A DNA stretch of 14,280 bases from an uncultured bacterium (GTDB taxonomy: Bacteria > Verrucomicrobiota > Kiritimatiellia > RFP12 > UBA1067): assembly GCA_902779075.1 (NCBI GenBank), contig CACZAK010000196.1, forward strand, positions 1-14,280, given 5' to 3'. The position numbers and the translations under genes were made by a program. Every line of letters begins with the position of its first letter. Within the stretch, counting starts at the first letter, position 1. Of this stretch, positions 11,301 through 14,280 are shown piece by piece. The notes below the pieces were generated by a model. The model did no database searches. It had not been told where the DNA came from and saw only the letters and a program-made list of their open reading frames with translations.

Positions 11301-14280
11301 CGGACGCGGCGAGCGATACGTTCACCTCTGAAGCGCTCGACATCTCCGGCGCGTCGTTAGCGAATCCGGCGTTGATCGTTGTGAACCCGATTGGCATCGC
11401 GGAGCTTCCGATGGGCGTTGACTACACCGTCATCGCGTCCGGCCTTGCCTCCGGCGACGAGGCGAAGTTTGCGGTGAACGGAATCGACGCGCGGCTCGTC
11501 GTGGTGAACGGCGCACTCGTGATGCGCAGCTCGAACCGCCTGAAGGTGACGGCGGAATGGAGCGGCGCGGCGAACGACGGCGGCAAGTGGACGACCGGCG
11601 GCAACTGGACCGGCGGCGAAGCGCCGCAGAACGGCGACACCGCTGCGTTCAACCTCGCGGCAGGCGGCGCGACGGACTTCGACATCGCGGGCCTCGCGCT
11701 CGGCGGGCTCGTCTTCGGTCAGGACGCCGGCGCGTTCACGCACGGCGGAGCGGAGCAGCTGCGCGTCGCGAACGCGCTCACGAACGCCTCCGCGAACGCG
11801 CAGACCTTCACCGCGCCGACGGTTCTCGGCGTTGCAGGACAGCCGTTCGAACTCGAGACGGCGGGCGACACGGTGTTCACGGGCGTGACGTCCATTGCCG
11901 CCTCGACGCTGACGAAGAAGGGCGCGGGCACGCTCGCCGTGCCGGGGCCAACCATCCTGACGGCGCAGCGCATCGAGGTCGACGCCGGTACGCTCCGCAT
12001 CGACGAAAGGGCGGTGACGACGGATGCACCGGTTGACGGCGCGATTGTGGTGAAGGACGGTGCACGGCTTGACGTGAACCTTGGCGTGGCGGGTCTCGAC
12101 CTGGTGAAGACTGAGCCTTCCCGCAGCAAGACGATCTATGTCGAGGGCAACGGCCCCGACGGCGCGGGCGCGCTCTACAACTCCGATCCCGCGTCGAACG
12201 GCAGCGCGACCTTGAGCCGCGTGGTGCTCACGGGTGACGCGAAAGCGGGCGGCAGCCATGTCGGCGTGCGCCATCTTGACACGTCCGCGTATCCTTCGGC
12301 TTCGCTGACAGGACCTTACTCCTTGACAGTTGATACGGGACGTGGCGGCACGAGCGACTACTTTGCGCTCGTGAACGCGAACGTCGATATTCTGGGGATG
12401 AACCTCACAGGAAACGTCCAGTTTGAGGGAACCGTCACGGGCGGCATCTCCAACGGCGTGGCGGTGGCGGACGGCGCGATCCTTCGCCTCTACGGCGCCA
12501 CGCTTCCCGAGACCGTTCCCGTCACGGTCGCGCCGGGTGCGACGGCGGCACTGACGAGCGACTACTCCGCCAGCACGGTAAACGGTCCGCTCACGATCGG
12601 TGCGGGCGCGACGGTGAACGTCACGCCGAACTCTGTGATTACGTTCAACGGCGCCATCACGAACGCCGGTACGTTCGTGCAGGCGACGAGCAACAACATC
12701 TATTTCGACGGACCCGAACTCGTCGGTGGCACGTATGAACTGCACGGGAACCATCTCTGGTTCGGCGGCGCGATCGACTCGCCGGAAAGCGAGATCACGC
12801 TCAGGGCCGCAAACGTGGGAATCGCGATTTTTGGCGCGCAAAGTACCTTGCCCGGAACGGGACTTCCCAATTTCAAGTCAATTAGCGTTGATGGAACGCT
12901 TGGGGAATTGCGGTTCATGCCGCGCGCTGCGTGCGAGGTCACGAACAATCTCTACGATGCCGCTTTGGCCGCCGCCAACAAGGTGATGATCGACAGCGTG
13001 GAGGACACGGCGGCGACCGTGACTGTCAAGAACGCAACGTGGGAGCCGAAGGGCGATTTCTTGCTTGGCTCAAGCAACGGAAGAGGCGCGTACCTCAAGA
13101 TTGCCGATGGTGCGACACTCACAATCCCGTCGGGCAAGGGGCTTTACCTGGCCTACAACATCGCCAGCCCGAAGGAGAACATCCTCGAAGTCGCCGAGGG
13201 CGGGACGCTCAATTATCTTTCCTCGAACAGCAGCTTCCAGATCGGACGCGGATACTCCGCAACCGACGAGAACGCGCTGCCGCAGCGGCTCGTCGTGTCG
13301 GGCGGCACGGTCAACATGCCAACTGCGCAGCTCCTCATCGGCGCGTACACGCGTACGGGCTATGCCGACCTGACGTCGGGACGGCTCGTGGTGCAGCAGC
13401 TCCAGCCCCGACAGACGGCCTACAACATCGCATACTGGAAGAACGCTTACGACGTGCGCTTCACGCAGACGGGCGGTGTGCTCGAACTCGGCTCCGGCGG
13501 AAGCCTGAGCGCGCTTCCGGGCGTCGACAAGCCGTACCTCGACCTGGAGGGCGGTACGCTCCGCGCCACCGCAAATCTCTCCAACAAATACGGCTACATG
13601 AACATCCAGTTCGGTGCGTCGCCGGCGTCGGACGGCGAGTACACGGTTGACCTGAACGGAAACACGGTGAACTGGAACGCGCCGCTCGCGGGCGCGGGCG
13701 ACGTGACGATCACGGGAGAGGGCGCGTTCACCAGCGTGCCCGCGCTCCAGTCGATACCGCTTGGCAAGTGGACCATCACGAACACGACGGCGGTCGCGAA
13801 CCTCTCCGGTGCGGCGGGCTTCGCGGGCGGCCTCACGGTCGCGCCCGGCAAGTCGGCGAAGATCGCCGTCCCGGGCGAGGGACTTGTGGAATGGGCGTTT
13901 TTCAACAACAACCAGATCGCCGACATGAACGCCCTCAAGGCGTACACCGGCATGTGCCCGTATGTGAACTCGACGCTTGGGCATGTGCATCTCTCCTTCG
14001 GTTCCAATGTCGCTCCGATGGGGAACAACTCGCGCTTCGTCTATCGCGGGCAGTTCTACGTCGAAGCCGACAAGGCGGGCACGTGGTACTTCGGCGTCAA
14101 CTACGACGACAACATCACGCTCGTCATCGACGGCGTCGAGGTTGCTTCCTCGCCTGCGCACGACACCGTCGGAACGGGCAGCGTCGAGCTTGCCGAAGGC
14201 TGGCACGACTTCCGCATCTGCGTCCTCGACGGCAGCGGATCGTGCGGACCGTATGTGTCGGGCTGGAGCAACACGATGGG
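8339..14280 (+). CDS. Giant exported stalk protein with duplicated jelly-roll-like head and PA14-like domain, 3'-truncated by the window edge
   Basis: Frame 2 is open from the ATG at 8339 to the window end, 1980 full codons without a stop. The signal peptide has a long basic n-region with Ser-Arg-Arg at 8-10, a hydrophobic core at about 18-34, and likely cleavage after 'AAFA' (residue 35). The head is two related units (36-300 and 301-606), each a jelly-roll-like module then a 'TYTL..AG' strand segment. The stalk has two W/NW modules (about 619 and 1074) and two autotransporter-associated strand repeats (913-942 and 1191-1221). From about residue 1734 it is paralogous to the gene at 2-2059, including the PA14-like domain starting at residue 1900. 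If the rest is collinear, about 360 more residues lie beyond the window. Likely a secreted or surface glycan-binding adhesin (inferred). No enzyme motif was seen. Confidence 0.92.
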   Translation, partial: MEKLICNSRRGRAKTSSFARVVVLALAGAAGAAFAGENLIKNGTFEGTATQNSSWGAYATAANISSGKFRCDNWTFYNSTSSTSGSSVNAYVEQSLGVLTVGVYRVTFTYAVRASGNPVTTYIELVDQDGYAISVGSVKTTVQTAQSFSKDLVVPSGTYTFRLRQPGVSKDSSNIFEGISVVRFDDDLAGAMTGAVPGDVIFFDTDGAGNATLADATIAWSGHMPSATVPGTLTISGANTIAAYASAPGTYTLFTAGSIVTEAGATLALDTPVTDGLVRTLTVGANSVTLTIALDPARTEMVINNDFDIPGTSAGTVATTAPSWSYSYPRGGFCIPWWDFYCTPDGGSGCGLSQANGTWLATGQTNGGTYSFYGQGQIANTPIAVQDFGATPAGVYRFSFNCAARPSYLNSRWHAGIRRNGSVVHTISTGPRTNTTFSKWDAVVAIPASDAYGLQFLHFDGDGGSTKSVVLDDVSFLRTAVAGWSVADGLTTLSGTAEITPGSFVDGDAEFASGATLAVQGDLYVPALTVAGTLTVKGAVTVSLPAAYDTLEATYTLIEAGTLVFDEGASLAIDPAQVAVSDGSAVRHAVLEFSGNTVVLRMTRDNPTSNNYRKSAAECVDTLFTTDANWSREHYPTNGDANVIFNHPGTVLFDNAYTNTAGLVYLFRNGLQAPVVLDATDDAYGFDFRGSYYFMGAGAGTGFTGWTEFRRGTYAGNYFCLNGTSGSGPNSKFRIDLTGATVNLSHCLQSGYAANCENEVNVSGGVFSIGSDYNTNIQPRTKNRTRVTGGKLGIGGNLHASAGTNSEFDFEITGGEMEVAASLYANDTVGSFADVRLSGGVIRTDSISLPAGYGRFLFNGGALAPRAASVSWHSGSTAFTVASGKSVIVDTEGKDVTWSATVTDASGGVAYGFTKRGAGTLTFPAAQTFTGAISVEGGTILAPVAVAASSLYVTNGATYSVADGTAGQTFALNALTLDAGARLAIDVTDAASDTFTSEALDISGASLANPALIVVNPIGIAELPMGVDYTVIASGLASGDEAKFAVNGIDARLVVVNGALVMRSSNRLKVTAEWSGAANDGGKWTTGGNWTGGEAPQNGDTAAFNLAAGGATDFDIAGLALGGLVFGQDAGAFTHGGAEQLRVANALTNASANAQTFTAPTVLGVAGQPFELETAGDTVFTGVTSIAASTLTKKGAGTLAVPGPTILTAQRIEVDAGTLRIDERAVTTDAPVDGAIVVKDGARLDVNLGVAGLDLVKTEPSRSKTIYVEGNGPDGAGALYNSDPASNGSATLSRVVLTGDAKAGGSHVGVRHLDTSAYPSASLTGPYSLTVDTGRGGTSDYFALVNANVDILGMNLTGNVQFEGTVTGGISNGVAVADGAILRLYGATLPETVPVTVAPGATAALTSDYSASTVNGPLTIGAGATVNVTPNSVITFNGAITNAGTFVQATSNNIYFDGPELVGGTYELHGNHLWFGGAIDSPESEITLRAANVGIAIFGAQSTLPGTGLPNFKSISVDGTLGELRFMPRAACEVTNNLYDAALAAANKVMIDSVEDTAATVTVKNATWEPKGDFLLGSSNGRGAYLKIADGATLTIPSGKGLYLAYNIASPKENILEVAEGGTLNYLSSNSSFQIGRGYSATDENALPQRLVVSGGTVNMPTAQLLIGAYTRTGYADLTSGRLVVQQLQPRQTAYNIAYWKNAYDVRFTQTGGVLELGSGGSLSALPGVDKPYLDLEGGTLRATANLSNKYGYMNIQFGASPASDGEYTVDLNGNTVNWNAPLAGAGDVTITGEGAFTSVPALQSIPLGKWTITNTTAVANLSGAAGFAGGLTVAPGKSAKIAVPGEGLVEWAFFNNNQIADMNALKAYTGMCPYVNSTLGHVHLSFGSNVAPMGNNSRFVYRGQFYVEADKAGTWYFGVNYDDNITLVIDGVEVASSPAHDTVGTGSVELAEGWHDFRICVLDGSGSCGPYVSGWSNTM
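8444..9238 (+). repeat. Head unit 1: jelly-roll-like (CBM-like) module plus strand segment
   Basis: The unit begins right after the signal peptide with 'NLIKNGTFEG' (38-47), the opening typical of CBM4/9-like jelly-roll domains. It contains 'GVYRVTFTYAVRAS' (102-115) and 'FEGISVV', and closes with 'TYTLFTAGSIVTEAGATLALD' in outline (250-270). The same signatures recur in unit 2, 292-304 residues later, so this is an internal duplication. Glycan binding is a family-based guess. Confidence 0.6.
9239..10156 (+). repeat. Head unit 2: diverged copy of unit 1
   Basis: The unit contains 'VINNDFD' (302-308), 'GVYRFSFNCAARPS' (394-407), 'VLDDVSFL' (470-477) and 'TYTLIEAGTLVFDEGASLAI' (554-573), each matching a unit 1 counterpart. 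It carries an extra aromatic- and Cys-containing stretch (about 326-340, 'GGFCIPWWDFYC') absent from unit 1, which may form a different binding face. Confidence 0.6.
10193..10290 (+). repeat. W/NW module 3 (degenerate)
   Basis: This module encodes 'CVDTLFTTDANWSREHYPTN' then 'GDANVIF' (from about residue 619). It keeps the N-W, the Pro and the G-D-x-x-x-F end, but the leading W-x-G-G is missing. It starts the stalk after the duplicated head. Confidence 0.45.
11075..11164 (+). repeat. Autotransporter-associated beta-strand repeat 1
   Basis: Residues 913-942 begin 'FTKRGAGTLTFPAAQTFTGA' and end 'VEGGTIL', matching the 'L-T-K-x-G-x-G-T-L ... Y-x-G-x-T-x-x-x-x-G-T-L' pattern of the PATR family, which forms beta-helix stalks in secreted proteins. 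Confidence 0.75.
11558..11653 (+). repeat. W/NW module 4
   Basis: This module encodes 'WSGAANDGGKWTTGGNWTGG' then 'APQNGDTAAFN' (from residue 1074). It is the clearest copy of the module in the window and lies between the two PATR repeats. Confidence 0.65.
11909..12001 (+). repeat. Autotransporter-associated beta-strand repeat 2
   Basis: Residues 1191-1221 begin 'LTKKGAGTLAVPGPT' and end 'VDAGTLRI'. The DNA of the K-x-G-A-G-T-L part is nearly identical to repeat 1, differing only at the codon before the first Gly. Confidence 0.72.
14036..14280 (+). other. PA14-like domain, copy C (cut by the window end)
   Basis: From residue 1900 the protein reads 'FVYRGQFYVEADKAGTWYF', then 'NYDDNITLVIDGVEV' and 'LAEGWHDFRICVLDGSG'. 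The adjacent aspartates (bases 14105-14110) are intact, as in copy B. It aligns in position with copy A of the first gene, since both are preceded by the 'IPLGKWT ... AAGFAGGL' stretch. Confidence 0.7.

Overview
The window is GC-rich (by eye clearly above 50 %) and holds three very long genes, all on the + strand. They fill almost all of it: the 3' part of one gene (2-2059, open at the 5' edge), one complete gene of 1925 codons (2168-7945), and the first 1980 codons of a third (8339-14280, open at the 3' edge). All encode exported proteins rich in Gly, Thr, Ser and Ala, with long repetitive beta-strand stalks. Autotransporter-associated strand repeats (T-K-x-G-A-G-T-L type) can be read in the third protein. 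I see no RNA gene, CRISPR array, transposase or housekeeping gene.

Organism: giant secreted proteins of this type, with a 'W-x-G-G ... N-W-x-x-G-x-x-P' module and a short C-terminal domain resembling the verrucomicrobial 'EYALGLDP ... FYRV' tail, suggest the Planctomycetes-Verrucomicrobia-Chlamydiae group. A gut-type Kiritimatiellota or related Verrucomicrobiota is most likely. This is inferred from protein style only; no marker gene is present.

Layout: (1) 2-2059, C-terminal part of a surface protein with a beta stalk and two PA14-like lectin or sensor domains. (2) 2060-2167, a 108-base gap with GC-rich hairpins and the Shine-Dalgarno of the next gene. (3) 2168-7945, a multidomain protein: signal peptide, FN3-like domain plus purple-acid-phosphatase-like metallophosphoesterase, discoidin-like domain, caspase-like C14 peptidase with an EF-hand-type calcium loop, long beta stalk, and a C-terminal verrucomicrobial-type domain. 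(4) 7946-8338, a non-coding gap with a nested inverted-repeat element of about 210 bases followed by a possible promoter. (5) 8339-14280, a second giant stalk protein. It begins with two duplicated jelly-roll-like modules, and its final 250 or so visible residues are paralogous to the first gene.

Working picture (inference): this is a locus of large exported proteins for adhesion or glycan binding. Two paralogous PA14-bearing proteins flank a protein that carries two putative enzyme domains on one stalk. The fused phosphoesterase-caspase protein and the palindromic intergenic element are the two things most worth following up.
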